Assembly (NCBI RefSeq): GCF_001028175.1
Contig: NZ_AEJF01000051.1
Coordinates: 1 to 64,000 of the forward strand
DNA: 64,000 nt
Direction: 5' to 3'
Source: Caballeronia mineralivorans PML1(12)
GTDB taxonomy: Bacteria > Pseudomonadota > Gammaproteobacteria > Burkholderiales > Burkholderiaceae
The notes beneath the pieces were generated by a model, which was not told the DNA's origin, searched no databases, and saw only the letters and a list, made by a program, of their open reading frames with translations. How positions within the stretch are numbered: the stretch's first letter is position 1; every line of letters starts with the position of its first letter. Below are positions 10,822 through 19,695 of the stretch, one piece after another. A program made the translations under genes and the position numbers.

Positions 10822-12793
10822 TCCAGTGAGCAGCGCATCCCTTCCCGATGTTCCGACGGGCGCAGCGCCCGCGGGATTGCCGGACGTCGCCACGTTGTCG
10901 CGTCTCGCAAATGCTTTCTTTTCAGTCGCGCCGGGAAGTGCTGGTAGTGGGTTGCCGTCGCTTGCGAGTCTTGGCAGTGGCAGTGGCGAATCGCTCTCAG
11001 CGGGGTTGCCGGTGGCCGCGCCCGTATTGGCATCCGCGAGCAATCTGGCGCCCCCTGGGTCGCCGTTTGCGGGCCCGGGCGGTGCAGGGACAGGTGTGCC
11101 AGACCTGAGTCTTCCGCAAGGCAAGGTAGCAGGCGCCAACCTGCTGCCGTCGTCGCCTACCCACGTCTTGTCTTTGGGCAATCGCGTACCCGCGCTGGCG
11201 CCGCATGCTGTCGCGCAAAACAACGTACCTGACTCCGTGACGAGTGCAGCACCGGCCTTGGAACCACGCTTCGGTGGTGCGGCGCTGGCCGTTGGCGTGC
11301 CTGATGCCGGGCAACAAGATCAATCGCCGTTTTATTTCCTGCGGGGCGCGGGCTCGTCAACCGGCGCGAGCCGCGAGCTGCCGTTGCCAAGTCACGATGT
11401 GCCAACGGCTGTATCGTTTGGCCTGCCGTCATTAGATAACCTGCGCTCATTTAACGGCCGCGAGCCTTCAGTGTCGAAGGGCGCTGAGCCTGATCGCAAC
11501 AGTTCGTTTTATTTCCTCGATAACGCCCGTACACCGCATTCAAACGAGCGCTTGCCAAGGACTGGTTCCGCACATCCGCCCTTCGATGTCAACGCCATCC
11601 GCCGCGACTTTCCGATTCTGCAAGAGCGCGTGAATGGTCGTCAGCTCGTGTGGTTTGATAACGCGGCGACGACGCAGAAGCCGCAGTCGGTCATCGACCG
11701 GTTGTCGTACTTCTACGCGCATGAGAATTCGAACATTCACCGTGCCGCGCATGCATTGGCAGGACGCGCGACCGATGCGTACGAAGGCGCACGCGATACG
11801 GTGCGGCGCTTCATTGGCGCAGCGTCGCCGGAAGAGATCATCTTTGTGCGCGGCACGACGGAAGGCATCAACCTGATAGCGAAGACCTGGGGCGTGCAAA
11901 ACGTCGGAGAGGGCGACGAGATCATTGTGTCGCACCTTGAGCACCACGCGAACATCGTGCCTTGGCAACAACTCGCCGCACAAAAGGGCGCGACGCTGCG
12001 CGTGATTCCTGTCGATGACTCGGGTCAGGTTCGACTCGACGAGTATCAGAAGCTGCTCAACAGCCGCACGAAGATTGTCTCGGTCACGCAGGTATCGAAC
12101 GCGTTGGGTACCGTTGTGCCGGTGCAGGAAATCGTGGCGATGGCGCATCGCGCCGGCGCTTGCGCGTTGGTCGATGGCGCGCAATCGGTTTCGCACATGC
12201 GGGTGAACGTGCAGGAGATCGACGCTGACTTCTTCGTGTTCTCGGGCCACAAGCTGTTCGGTCCCACGGGTATTGGCGTGGTCTACGGCAAGCGCGATCT
12301 GCTCGAAGACATGCCGCCATGGCAGGGCGGCGGCAACATGATCGCGGACGTGACGTTCGAGAAGACCGTCTTCCAGGCGCCGCCTAATCGCTTCGAGGCG
12401 GGCACGGGCAATATCGCCGATGCAGTCGGTCTTGGCGCTGCGATCGATTACGTGACGCGTGTGGGTATCGAGAATATCGGGCGTTATGAACACGATCTAC
12501 TGGCCTACGCAACGAGCGTGTTGCAGCCGGTGCCGGGCGTACGGTTGATCGGCACCGCGAAGGATAAGGCCAGCGTGTTGTCGTTTGTGCTGAAAGGCTA
12601 TGAGACGGAAGAGGTCGGGCAGGCGTTGAACGAAGAAGGCATTGCCGTGCGTTCGGGGCATCACTGCGCGCAACCGATTCTCCGGCGCTTCGGAGTCGAG
12701 GCGACCGTGCGGCCGTCACTCGCTTTTTATAACACCAGCGATGAAGTCGATCAGATGGTTTCCGTGGTACGCCGGCTATCGTCGCCGCGTTAA
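10796..12793 (+). CDS. Encapsulin cargo: cysteine desulfurase with long disordered targeting extension
   Basis: The 665-residue protein has two parts. Residues 1 to about 262 are low-complexity Gly/Ser/Pro/Ala-rich sequence with short conserved islands: LANAFFSVAPG near 37-47 and FYFL at 179-182 and 238-241. These match known encapsulation signals of family 2A cargo. From about residue 263 it is a SufS-like PLP enzyme with FVFSGHKLFGPTG (PLP Lys486) and RSGHHCAQP (catalytic Cys624), converting cysteine to alanine and sulfane sulfur. An alternative ATG 24 bp upstream exists; 10796 gives the more natural N-terminus. It overlaps the shell gene. Confidence 0.95.
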   Translation: MTTLTPTSNPVSSASLPDVPTGAAPAGLPDVATLSRLANAFFSVAPGSAGSGLPSLASLGSGSGESLSAGLPVAAPVLASASNLAPPGSPFAGPGGAGTGVPDLSLPQGKVAGANLLPSSPTHVLSLGNRVPALAPHAVAQNNVPDSVTSAAPALEPRFGGAALAVGVPDAGQQDQSPFYFLRGAGSSTGASRELPLPSHDVPTAVSFGLPSLDNLRSFNGREPSVSKGAEPDRNSSFYFLDNARTPHSNERLPRTGSAHPPFDVNAIRRDFPILQERVNGRQLVWFDNAATTQKPQSVIDRLSYFYAHENSNIHRAAHALAGRATDAYEGARDTVRRFIGAASPEEIIFVRGTTEGINLIAKTWGVQNVGEGDEIIVSHLEHHANIVPWQQLAAQKGATLRVIPVDDSGQVRLDEYQKLLNSRTKIVSVTQVSNALGTVVPVQEIVAMAHRAGACALVDGAQSVSHMRVNVQEIDADFFVFSGHKLFGPTGIGVVYGKRDLLEDMPPWQGGGNMIADVTFEKTVFQAPPNRFEAGTGNIADAVGLGAAIDYVTRVGIENIGRYEHDLLAYATSVLQPVPGVRLIGTAKDKASVLSFVLKGYETEEVGQALNEEGIAVRSGHHCAQPILRRFGVEATVRPSLAFYNTSDEVDQMVSVVRRLSSPR

Positions 12794-13239
12794 AGCAGCG
12801 AGTTGGGCCCGCGCGGTCTCCGCACGGCTTCATTCGGGCGCGTGCCGTGCGACGTTCTATTTCATCGTTCGGGCAATATTGCTCGTATCTCGAGGTGTGA
12901 GACATCAATTCGTTTCGCTTGGGCGCAAGACAGCAGTGCGCTCAAGCGGACGTCGTAATGCGGGCTTTTAAGAATCTTGCGCAACCTAAATACCAAGGTG
13001 TTCTGAGTATCCGCAACTGGGACTTTCCAAGCGGTGATCTGATCCATCAGGCGAACTAGGTGGAACCCGTCGAGCTATTTCTGTGCGGCTATATGTCGGG
13101 ATCTGGCGGACCACGGCGTCCACATTGATGTTCACCGCATCAGACGTTTGCGGGCAAAGCTTGGCCTGCGATGCAAGCAAAAGCGCAAGTCCAAGGCGAC
13201 CACGAATTCGACGCACGATTTGCCGATGAATGCCCGATC
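12794..13239. other. Non-coding gap, possible response-regulator remnant
   Basis: No intact gene was seen in 446 bp. Near 13131-13169 the plus strand can be read as VHRIRRLRAKLGL, which resembles the recognition helix of OmpR-type winged-helix regulators, but the flanking frame is interrupted and no receiver domain is present. It may be the relic of a lost regulator or a coincidence. Confidence 0.3.
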
Positions 13240-14157
13240 TCAAGGATATTGCGAAGAGTCTGAAACCGCCCGATCCGCCAGAAGCTGCACGGCACGCTCT
13301 TCAAACGGTGAAAGCTCGCTGCCGCGCATGCGCGAGAGGACAAACACAAGAGGGCGGAGGTGCCATGCTCGGCGACGAAGCTCGACCAGACGACCGACAG
13401 CCAAGTCTTCAGCGACCAAGTTCACAGGCATGTGGCCCCAGCTGAGCCCCGAAATCAGAAGGTCACGTTTCGCGGCTAGGTCGTTGACGAGCCACTGGCG
13501 CTCTCCTGCTACTCCCATCTGGGTCTTCTCTGCACCCGGCTGGTTGTCTGTTACCACCAACTGCACATGCTGACCAAATTGTTCGAGGGAGATTGGCCGC
13601 TCGATATTCGCTAACGGATGGGTTGGCGCACACACGGTGACCATCTCTACTTCGCAAAGCCAGTGCCTCTCGATCGCGCCTTTCTTGATCTCGGGCACGT
13701 CTGAAACGGTAACCGCGAGCGAGCAGCTGCCTGCCAGTACCAGCGCCTCACCACCCTGCATGGTGATCATGCGCAGGCTAATGGCGGCTGTTGGCGACTC
13801 GCGTTCGAGTGCACGCAGACAGTCGATCAGGCGCCCCCTTGGGAAATACGTATCGACGGCGATTGAGAGGCTCGGCACGCCTTCCGCCGACATCGACTTC
13901 GCCCGGTTCTTCATCTCTTCCATACGTGCAATCACGGCTCGCGCGTCAGGAAGAAGGCCCCGTCCTGCAGCGGTGAGCTCGGCCTTCCGAGCATCTCGCT
14001 GAAAGAGTTCCAGGCCTAGCGCAGCTTCCAAGGCGGAGATCGCGTGGCTAACGGCGGATTGGGCTCGCCGGAGCCGGCGGGCCGCGCCCGTGAAGCTCAT
14101 CTCCTCACATACCGCGACAAAGGTGCGAAGTTGGTTGATTGAGACGGTGTCGAGCAT
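13240..14157 (-). CDS. LysR-family transcriptional regulator
   Basis: The 305-residue regulator has an N-terminal winged HTH (NQLRTFVAVCEEMSFTGAARRLRRAQSAVSHAI, cut here to its key parts: FTGAARRL and AVSHAISALE) and a periplasmic-binding-like effector domain from about residue 90. It is divergent from the azoreductase gene with 126 bp between the starts, the classic arrangement for a LysR protein controlling its neighbour. A perfect 6-bp dyad lies directly upstream of its start codon. Confidence 0.92.
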   Translation of the reverse strand: MLDTVSINQLRTFVAVCEEMSFTGAARRLRRAQSAVSHAISALEAALGLELFQRDARKAELTAAGRGLLPDARAVIARMEEMKNRAKSMSAEGVPSLSIAVDTYFPRGRLIDCLRALERESPTAAISLRMITMQGGEALVLAGSCSLAVTVSDVPEIKKGAIERHWLCEVEMVTVCAPTHPLANIERPISLEQFGQHVQLVVTDNQPGAEKTQMGVAGERQWLVNDLAAKRDLLISGLSWGHMPVNLVAEDLAVGRLVELRRRAWHLRPLVFVLSRMRGSELSPFEERAVQLLADRAVSDSSQYP

Positions 14158-14159
14158 GT

Positions 14160-14176
14160 CATCTACTCATTAGATG
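14160..14176. promoter_or_regulatory. Dyad CATCTA-N5-TAGATG, candidate LysR operator
   Basis: CATCTA (14160-14165) and TAGATG (14171-14176) form a perfect inverted repeat spaced by 5 bp, 3 bp upstream of the LysR start and 108 bp from the divergent azoreductase start. It is a plausible autoregulatory site; this is inference from symmetry and position only. Confidence 0.45.
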
Positions 14177-14283
14177 GATAGAAGCGATATTTTGTCAGTT
14201 TTCAAGATGATTCACTTTCCCTATCTTTCGTATCACGCAAGCCCACGTGGGCGACGCTTCAAAGCTGAAAGGAACAGATCGAA

Positions 14284-14886
14284 ATGCCCACACTTCTCGC
14301 GATACAGGTAAGCCCTCGCCACGAACACTCGACCTCCCGCAAGCTCTCGGCGGTGTTCGTTGAGAAATGGCTGGCCGCACATCCCGGCGGCAAAGCTATT
14401 GAACGTGATCTGATGAAGACCAATCTGCCGTTTGTCGATCTGCCATGGATTGGCGGCGCGTTTACGCCCCCGGAGCAACATTCGCCGGAGAGCGCTGCTG
14501 CCATCAAGATTTCCAACGATTTGGTCGCCGAGCTGCAGGCAGCCGATCGCATCATCATCGGCACACCGATGTACAACTTCACCATCCCGGCGGTGCTGAA
14601 GGCCTACATCGACCATATCGTCCGGGTCGGTGTCACGGTCGTCGACAATGTCGGGCAGCTAACCGGCAAGAAGGCCACCGTCATTCTTGCGAGCGGGGGT
14701 GATTTCAGTCCTGGCTCTGCGATCGAAGGCTACGATCACGCCAGCAGCTACCTCCGTCAGGTGCTGGGGTTCATCGGAATTACAGATATGGACATCGTCC
14801 TCGCCGGATCGGCGCGCGCTGGAATGTCAGGCGAGACGGCGGTGAAGGAGTTCGGCGAAGTGCTTGCGTTGGCTGCGGCTGCTTGA
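14284..14886 (+). CDS. azoR: FMN-dependent NADH-azoreductase / quinone reductase
   Basis: The 200-residue flavodoxin-like reductase has the phosphate-binding N-terminal segment IQVSPRHEHSTSRKLS and the flavin-site segment GTPMYNFTIPAVLKAYIDHI, both typical of AzoR. It reduces azo dyes and quinones by two-electron transfer from NAD(P)H. It is followed after 28 bp by an NADP-binding oxidoreductase and then a pirin, and is divergent from a LysR gene. The group is likely an electrophile or quinone stress response module. Confidence 0.9.
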   Translation: MPTLLAIQVSPRHEHSTSRKLSAVFVEKWLAAHPGGKAIERDLMKTNLPFVDLPWIGGAFTPPEQHSPESAAAIKISNDLVAELQAADRIIIGTPMYNFTIPAVLKAYIDHIVRVGVTVVDNVGQLTGKKATVILASGGDFSPGSAIEGYDHASSYLRQVLGFIGITDMDIVLAGSARAGMSGETAVKEFGEVLALAAAA

Positions 14887-14914
14887 GTCATCGTTTGATC
14901 GCGGAGAAACGGTC

Positions 14915-15544
14915 ATGAAAGTTGGGTTCATCGGCGCTGGTCGCATGGCTACGACCATCGGTCGTCACTTGATCTGTGCGGGCCACGAGGTCGTCCTGTC
15001 CAGTTCGCGGGGACCGGAGGCGTTGGCGGGGCTCGTCGCTGATCTGGGTCCGGCCGCCACCGCAGGATCCAAGCAGGACGCTGCGGAATGCGATGTGGTG
15101 ATCCTCGCGACGAATTGGGCGGATGCGCCGGCGGCGCTCAAGGATATCGACTGGACCGGCCGCATACTCGTCGACGGGACGAACGCCCACATGGGCGAGG
15201 AACCGGACATCAGCGCTGCCGGCGTAGCGAGATCGGTCGCCGCGCTGGAGGGCCGCACGTCGAGCGAGATAGTCGCCGCAATGGCGCCCGGGGCCAGGCT
15301 GGTGAAGTCAATCAGCAATATGCCGATGGCTTGGATACAGGATTTCTCGCCACAGAAGCCGAAGGCCGTGCTGTTCATGTCGGGAGACGATCGCGATGCC
15401 AAGGCGGTCGTGGGCGAACTTATTAATTCGACGGGCCTGGTCGCGCTCGACCTCGGCTCTCTCGCGGACGGCGGTGCGATGCAGCAGCTCGGCGGCCCCC
15501 TATCCGCTGTGGAATTGCACTTCGTCCGCCGGGTCGTTCGCTAA
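14915..15544 (+). CDS. NADP-binding oxidoreductase (NpdG/F420-dependent NADP reductase-like)
   Basis: The 209-residue Rossmann protein begins MKVGFIGAGRMATTIGRHL with a GxGxM nucleotide loop and contains ADAPAALKDIDWTGRILVDGTN, typical of the F420-dependent NADP oxidoreductase-like family. In bacteria without F420 these act as generic NADP-linked reductases. The frame is open 17 codons further upstream from a TTG, but the ATG at 14915 has a GGAGAAA ribosome site and the conserved N-terminus. Substrate unknown. Confidence 0.85.
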   Translation: MKVGFIGAGRMATTIGRHLICAGHEVVLSSSRGPEALAGLVADLGPAATAGSKQDAAECDVVILATNWADAPAALKDIDWTGRILVDGTNAHMGEEPDISAAGVARSVAALEGRTSSEIVAAMAPGARLVKSISNMPMAWIQDFSPQKPKAVLFMSGDDRDAKAVVGELINSTGLVALDLGSLADGGAMQQLGGPLSAVELHFVRRVVR

Positions 15545-15606
15545 GTTAAGTTTGAGCCGCGTGCATTGTGAGTCCGCGACTGGTCGCCCGTTCAGGAGGA
15601 TTCAGG

Positions 15607-16455
15607 ATGAACACCCCAAAACCGATGTTTGTTCGAGAAGTAGCGCGTATCGACGACCCCCAGTTCGTATCGGGTCAAGGCGCCGGACATCGCGCTCGCC
15701 GTTTGATCGACGCACCGGACGCCGCATTCGCCGATCCGTTCGTCCTGATGGCCGAGGATTGGACGTCCCAGGGGGTATTCCCTTTTCACCCACATCGCGG
15801 CATCGAGACGATTACATTCGTCATTGAGGGGTCGATCGAGCATCGCGACAGCGCCGGATATGGAGGGGTGATCCGTGCCGGCGATGCCCAATGGATGACC
15901 GCCGGCCGAGGCATCCAGCATGAGGAAAACCCTCCGGCCGGGACAAGTGCTCATACCCTGCAGCTCTGGGTGAATTTGCCTGCGGCCGAGAAGATGGCTG
16001 TTCCACGGTATCAAGATCTGGTGGCTTCCGTCTTGCCAGTCCGGAACGAGGATGGAGTTGAGGTCAGGGTCTTTTCCGGAGCCTACGACGATATGGTCTC
16101 GCCCACACTCAACCATCTTCGTGTCACGATGCTCGAGGTGCGGGTCGAAAACGGTGGTGCGTTTCGGCACTCGTTTGCAGCGACCGACAATGCATTTGTC
16201 TACGTCCTCGAAGGTGCGGTAGAGATCGGGCCCGCCGGTGACCTTTTGGAGGCCAGCCAGCTTGGCTGGTTAACGCGATCGGAGGAGCTGGGATCGTCGG
16301 AACTTACCATAACGGCGCGGGGCAATGTCGGCCGCTTTCTTCTTTTCGCCGGCCAGCCGTTGCGTGAGCCGATCGCGTTTGGAGGCCCCTTCGTCATGAA
16401 CACGCAGGCGGAAATCCAGCAAGCGTTCGCCGACTTTCGAGCTGGCCGATTCTGA
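15607..16455 (+). CDS. Pirin family protein
   Basis: The 282-residue bicupin has the N-terminal cupin metal motif FHPHRGIETITFVIEGSIEHRD and the pirin signature TAGRGIQHEE. Bacterial pirins can act as quercetinase-like dioxygenases or redox-sensing cofactors. An AGGAGGA ribosome site at about 15593-15602 fixes the start at 15607, although the frame runs 13 codons further up. It is the last gene of the azoreductase cluster, 62 bp after the NADP oxidoreductase. Confidence 0.92.
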   Translation: MNTPKPMFVREVARIDDPQFVSGQGAGHRARRLIDAPDAAFADPFVLMAEDWTSQGVFPFHPHRGIETITFVIEGSIEHRDSAGYGGVIRAGDAQWMTAGRGIQHEENPPAGTSAHTLQLWVNLPAAEKMAVPRYQDLVASVLPVRNEDGVEVRVFSGAYDDMVSPTLNHLRVTMLEVRVENGGAFRHSFAATDNAFVYVLEGAVEIGPAGDLLEASQLGWLTRSEELGSSELTITARGNVGRFLLFAGQPLREPIAFGGPFVMNTQAEIQQAFADFRAGRF

Positions 16456-16599
16456 ACCAGGGCAAGTGGGAGTGTTCAAGAGCTCGACGCAGTCACTACG
16501 GACATATGAGTGACTCGCCCAACGTTTCCCAGCACGTCATACGGCGCCCAAACAAGGGGGCGGTGACTCCACGGAGCTTCGCCATTGTTGTTCAGACAG

Positions 16600-17330
16600 G
16601 CGCAAACGATGTCCGTCCATCGAGTGCTGACATCCCAAGGGGAATTTGCTTATCGACACCGGGTTTGGAAGACACCTCGAAGACCACATGAAATTGATTC
16701 CTTCGATTCAGAAGTCAGCTCATGACAAACTCGTTCCAGTTGCGGATCAGCTTGCCCCGCCTCCGTGCAACCTCACGATACTTCCGCCATCATCCCGACC
16801 CATGCTCACTGGGATCACCTAAGCGACATCGATGATCTTCGCGGTGTGCCGGTAATGGTTACCGTAGCGGGAAAACGCTGGATTGATTCCAAAGCTTCGG
16901 GAACCGAAGTAATTAACAGCTTTGGCAGCCTAAATTACCAAAACTACGAATTCGACGGTGGCCCGTGTCTCGGCTTTCCGCGAAGCGACGACGTCTGGGG
17001 TGATGGCGCGGTTGTAATCGTTCCAGCGCCAGGACATACACCTGACTCGGTCGTGGTTTTTGTGAGTCTGCCATCAGGAGCCCGTTACGCGCTGTTAGGC
17101 GATCTGATATGCAATTAGAGGGCATTGAAATTCCTGCAGACAAGCCTTGGATGCTTCGCTGGTTGATCGGTGAAGACGACGATGAGGGGCACGCGGATAT
17201 TGATCGAATCAGGGTTGCGACCAAGAAATACCCTCAAATTCGCCCAATCCCGGCGCACGACGGGTCGGCATTTAGCCAGCTCCCGAAATTTCCGGCTTCG
17301 GCACATTGGTCACCATCGAGTTGCCGCTGA
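16600..17330 (+). pseudogene. Decayed metallo-beta-lactamase-fold hydrolase
   Basis: Conserved pieces of an MBL-fold hydrolase appear in order but in different frames. LLIDTGFG lies near 16645. THAHWDHLSDIDDL, with its HxHxDH zinc motif, begins about 16798. PAPGHTPDSV follows near 17029, then LLGDLI. After a one-base loss near 17112 the frame changes and continues through EIPADKPW and IRPIPAHDGSAF, with the last zinc His. At least two frameshifts are needed to join the parts. There is no intact start. It would have been a detoxifying or lactonase-type hydrolase. Confidence 0.8.
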
Positions 17331-17846
17331 TCACTTCCAAAGGTGATCGTCGGCGATATTGATGCGGTCAACTGATGGAGCGTCCGGGTGGACTTGGTAT
17401 TCGCTTATGGCCGAAGCGACAACCGGCGCTTCTTCGATGATGGCAAGACACCCTATAACTCGCCGAAGGAGGCACCGAAGTTCTGATCGCTTCCGATTCG
17501 CACGAAAATTCGATTTTCCAACTCGGTACGCCGCGACGCGCCTTTGCTCGCGGCGTTTCTCCTTGATTCGCCTCCGCGCGAAATCTTGCTTTTTTCTCGA
17601 TATTTCTTCCGATAACGGTCTTTGACCGGCCCTCGATCTGACTCCGATCCTCGCATGTACTCGTCTATGATGGCTTCGGAATCTGGCTGGCTGCGCGACA
17701 CGGAGCGATGAAAGTCGTGCCATAGAAGTCGAATACTTTCTTGCTGGACTCGGTCTGACGCCTTCGGCCGAGTTCGACTCAGAAGGGACGGCTGCAATCT
17801 CGCGTCGCCAAGGGCTTCTTTCGAATTGACAGCGGCCCTTCGCAGG
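17331..17846. other. Gap with a short unidentified coding relic
   Basis: No intact gene was found in 516 bp. The plus strand can be read as VDLVFAYGRSDNRRFFDDGK near 17389-17448 with a stop about 12 codons later. This looks like the C-terminal end of a lost protein that I do not recognise. The rest shows nothing. Confidence 0.35.
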
Positions 17847-18698
17847 CTAAGGTCGAAGCGCCAGCAAGCGGGGTGTTTTGCCGGGCGCCGCTGTCGCCAT
17901 CGCATCGATCAACGCACGCGTCTCCGTTGGGCCGAACTCACCGAGATCCTTGACGGGCCGCGACCGGCTCAGAAGCCACAGCAGACCCGTGCGCGCGAAT
18001 GACGGCATGCGTAAGAGCGTCGCGACAAGACGAGGCTTTAGCGTGTGACCCAGACTACGAACCAGGTCAAAGCCTTCCGTCCAGGCAGCATCGAGCTGTT
18101 CCGCCTCGGTCCATGTGAGCTGGGTTGCTCGCTGCCACGTGAGCAGCGCGGCGAGAAAGAGCGGCACCACGAGCGCGACGTGACTACGGAGGAATGCATC
18201 CATGTCGTCTTCTACCTCGCTAGGCATAGCTGCTTCTTTGAAGAGTTGCGCCAGAATGGGGCTTGACATCGTCGTCCCCATGCCCGGGCCATCTACGCGA
18301 AAGCGTAGCCGCTGGTCTACGAGATATGCCGACATATTCGGAAACCCAAAAGCGAAGCGTTCTGCGCCGACGATGGTTCGATAGGGTCCGGTGCCTTGGA
18401 ACGTATTGAACATCAGCAGGATCGTGTTCGCGCGGCTTGCCGCTAACGCTGGCAGCAGCGGCGCGACCTGGTGTTCAGGCACGGTGACGATCGCCAGATC
18501 GCTGGGCGTGGCCGGATCGAGCGTCGACACGACCTTAACCGGCACACTTCGCCCGTCGACCGTGACGATTGCGCCATCGCGATTTAGCGTGTCGAAGCGC
18601 GCACCTCGTGCCACGACGGTGACGTCATGGCCGGCTTTGGCGAGACAGAAGGCCACGGCGCTGCCGATCCGCCCCGCGCCAATCAGGATGATTTTCAT
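17847..18698 (-). CDS. Ketopantoate reductase-like (ApbA/PanE family) dehydrogenase
   Basis: The 283-residue protein starts MKIILIGAGRIGSAVAFCL, a Rossmann NADP loop, and has the PanE-like middle region with VTVPEHQVAPLLPAL. The C-terminal helical domain is diverged, so pantothenate synthesis is unlikely and the substrate is unknown. The frame is open for over 100 codons upstream, but that stretch overlaps the divergent LysR gene and its palindromes, so the start at 18698 is preferred. It faces away from a LysR gene 65 bp distant and is probably its target. Confidence 0.82.
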   Translation of the reverse strand: MKIILIGAGRIGSAVAFCLAKAGHDVTVVARGARFDTLNRDGAIVTVDGRSVPVKVVSTLDPATPSDLAIVTVPEHQVAPLLPALAASRANTILLMFNTFQGTGPYRTIVGAERFAFGFPNMSAYLVDQRLRFRVDGPGMGTTMSSPILAQLFKEAAMPSEVEDDMDAFLRSHVALVVPLFLAALLTWQRATQLTWTEAEQLDAAWTEGFDLVRSLGHTLKPRLVATLLRMPSFARTGLLWLLSRSRPVKDLGEFGPTETRALIDAMATAAPGKTPRLLALRP

Positions 18699-18723
18699 GG
18701 GCCAAGTGTGCGCATCCCGTATG

Positions 18724-18738
18724 TTCCTGTATACGGAA
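18724..18738. promoter_or_regulatory. TTCC-N7-GGAA dyad, candidate LysR operator
   Basis: TTCC-TGTATAC-GGAA lies between the PanE-like and LysR genes and shares the TTCC...GGAA symmetry of the palindrome at 18754-18771, about 31 bp away. It is a candidate second contact for the LysR dimer. Confidence 0.4.
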
Positions 18739-18753
18739 TATTGAGGTAATCTA

Positions 18754-18771
18754 GTTTCCATATATGGAAAC
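18754..18771. promoter_or_regulatory. Perfect 18-bp palindrome over the LysR start codon
   Basis: GTTTCCATATATGGAAAC is a perfect 18-bp palindrome whose right half contains the ATG start (18764) of the LysR gene. Binding here would block its own expression, an unusual position for a LysR site. Confidence 0.55.
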
Positions 18772-19636
18772 GCTCTCCTGGGACGATCTGCGCATTCTTC
18801 TGGCCGTGCATCGAGCCGGGAGCTTGCTTGCCGCAGGTAAGGCACTAGGCCTGTCGACATCCACGACCGCGCGCCGGCTCGATGCGCTGGAAGCTGCGAT
18901 GGGATGCCAGTTGGTGTACCGCAGCCAGGCGGGCACTGAGTTAAAGCCGGAGGCGCTGCGGATTGTGAGGCTGGCTGAAGGGCTGGCGCACGGTCTCGAT
19001 GCCCTGCGTCGCGATCAAACCTTGCTGGCAGGGACACTGCGGATCAGCGTGCCAGATGGAATGGCCCTAACGCTCGCCCGCTCGCTGCCCACGTTTCGCG
19101 AGGCGTTCCCCTTTGTCGATCTTGAGCTGGTGGGAGAAAGCCGGATGGCGGATGTGGCCGCGCGTGAAGCAGACATCGCGGTTCGTCTCACACGCTCCAC
19201 TTCGAATGTGCTCGTGGAAAAACACCTCGCTAGTTTTCGGTTCGCGTTGTTCGCGTCCGCAGATTATGTCCGGCACCATCTGCCTACGCGGAGACTCGTC
19301 AAGGGTGAGGCGTCAGCGCATCCGTTTGTCGGACTCGACGAGCGTTGGAAAGAACTGCCACACGAGCAATGGATCCGCAAACTTGGCGCGACGCGGTTCG
19401 CATTCCGCTCAAGTTCGATGGAAGCAATCGTTGAAGCGGTTCACCAGGGCATCGGTCTTGCGGCATTCCTCGAAAAAGACCCGCGAAACACGGACCTCAT
19501 TCGTGTCGAAACGGATATTTTGGGACCCACTCAACCGTTCTATTTGGTGTATCACCGCGACCTGCGTACGCAGCCACATGTGCGCGCGGCTGTGACGGCG
19601 ATCGAGACATACATGCGGGCCCATAGCGACAGCTAA
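18764..19636 (+). CDS. LysR-family transcriptional regulator
   Basis: The 290-residue protein has an N-terminal winged HTH (LSWDDLRILLAVHRAGSLL, then STSTTARRLDALEAAMG) and an effector domain beginning near LLAGTLRISVPDG. It resembles the LysR subgroup that controls a divergent oxidoreductase. The start ATG lies within a perfect 18-bp palindrome. The gene ends 59 bp before the convergent binding-protein gene. Confidence 0.92.
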   Translation: METLSWDDLRILLAVHRAGSLLAAGKALGLSTSTTARRLDALEAAMGCQLVYRSQAGTELKPEALRIVRLAEGLAHGLDALRRDQTLLAGTLRISVPDGMALTLARSLPTFREAFPFVDLELVGESRMADVAAREADIAVRLTRSTSNVLVEKHLASFRFALFASADYVRHHLPTRRLVKGEASAHPFVGLDERWKELPHEQWIRKLGATRFAFRSSSMEAIVEAVHQGIGLAAFLEKDPRNTDLIRVETDILGPTQPFYLVYHRDLRTQPHVRAAVTAIETYMRAHSDS

Positions 19637-19695
19637 TGTTGACTCGTCACGCTTTCTTGCAAGACCACGTACGGCCGGGCGACATGCGTTTTGAC

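Noticed and set aside
11540-12493. 317-codon frame antisense to the cysteine desulfurase
   Set aside because: It mirrors the catalytic domain of the cargo gene; composition is His/Arg-rich as expected for an antisense shadow.
13131-13169. OmpR-like recognition-helix sequence
   Set aside because: It is only about 13 residues long with broken flanks and no receiver domain; kept as a note in the gap entry, not as a gene.
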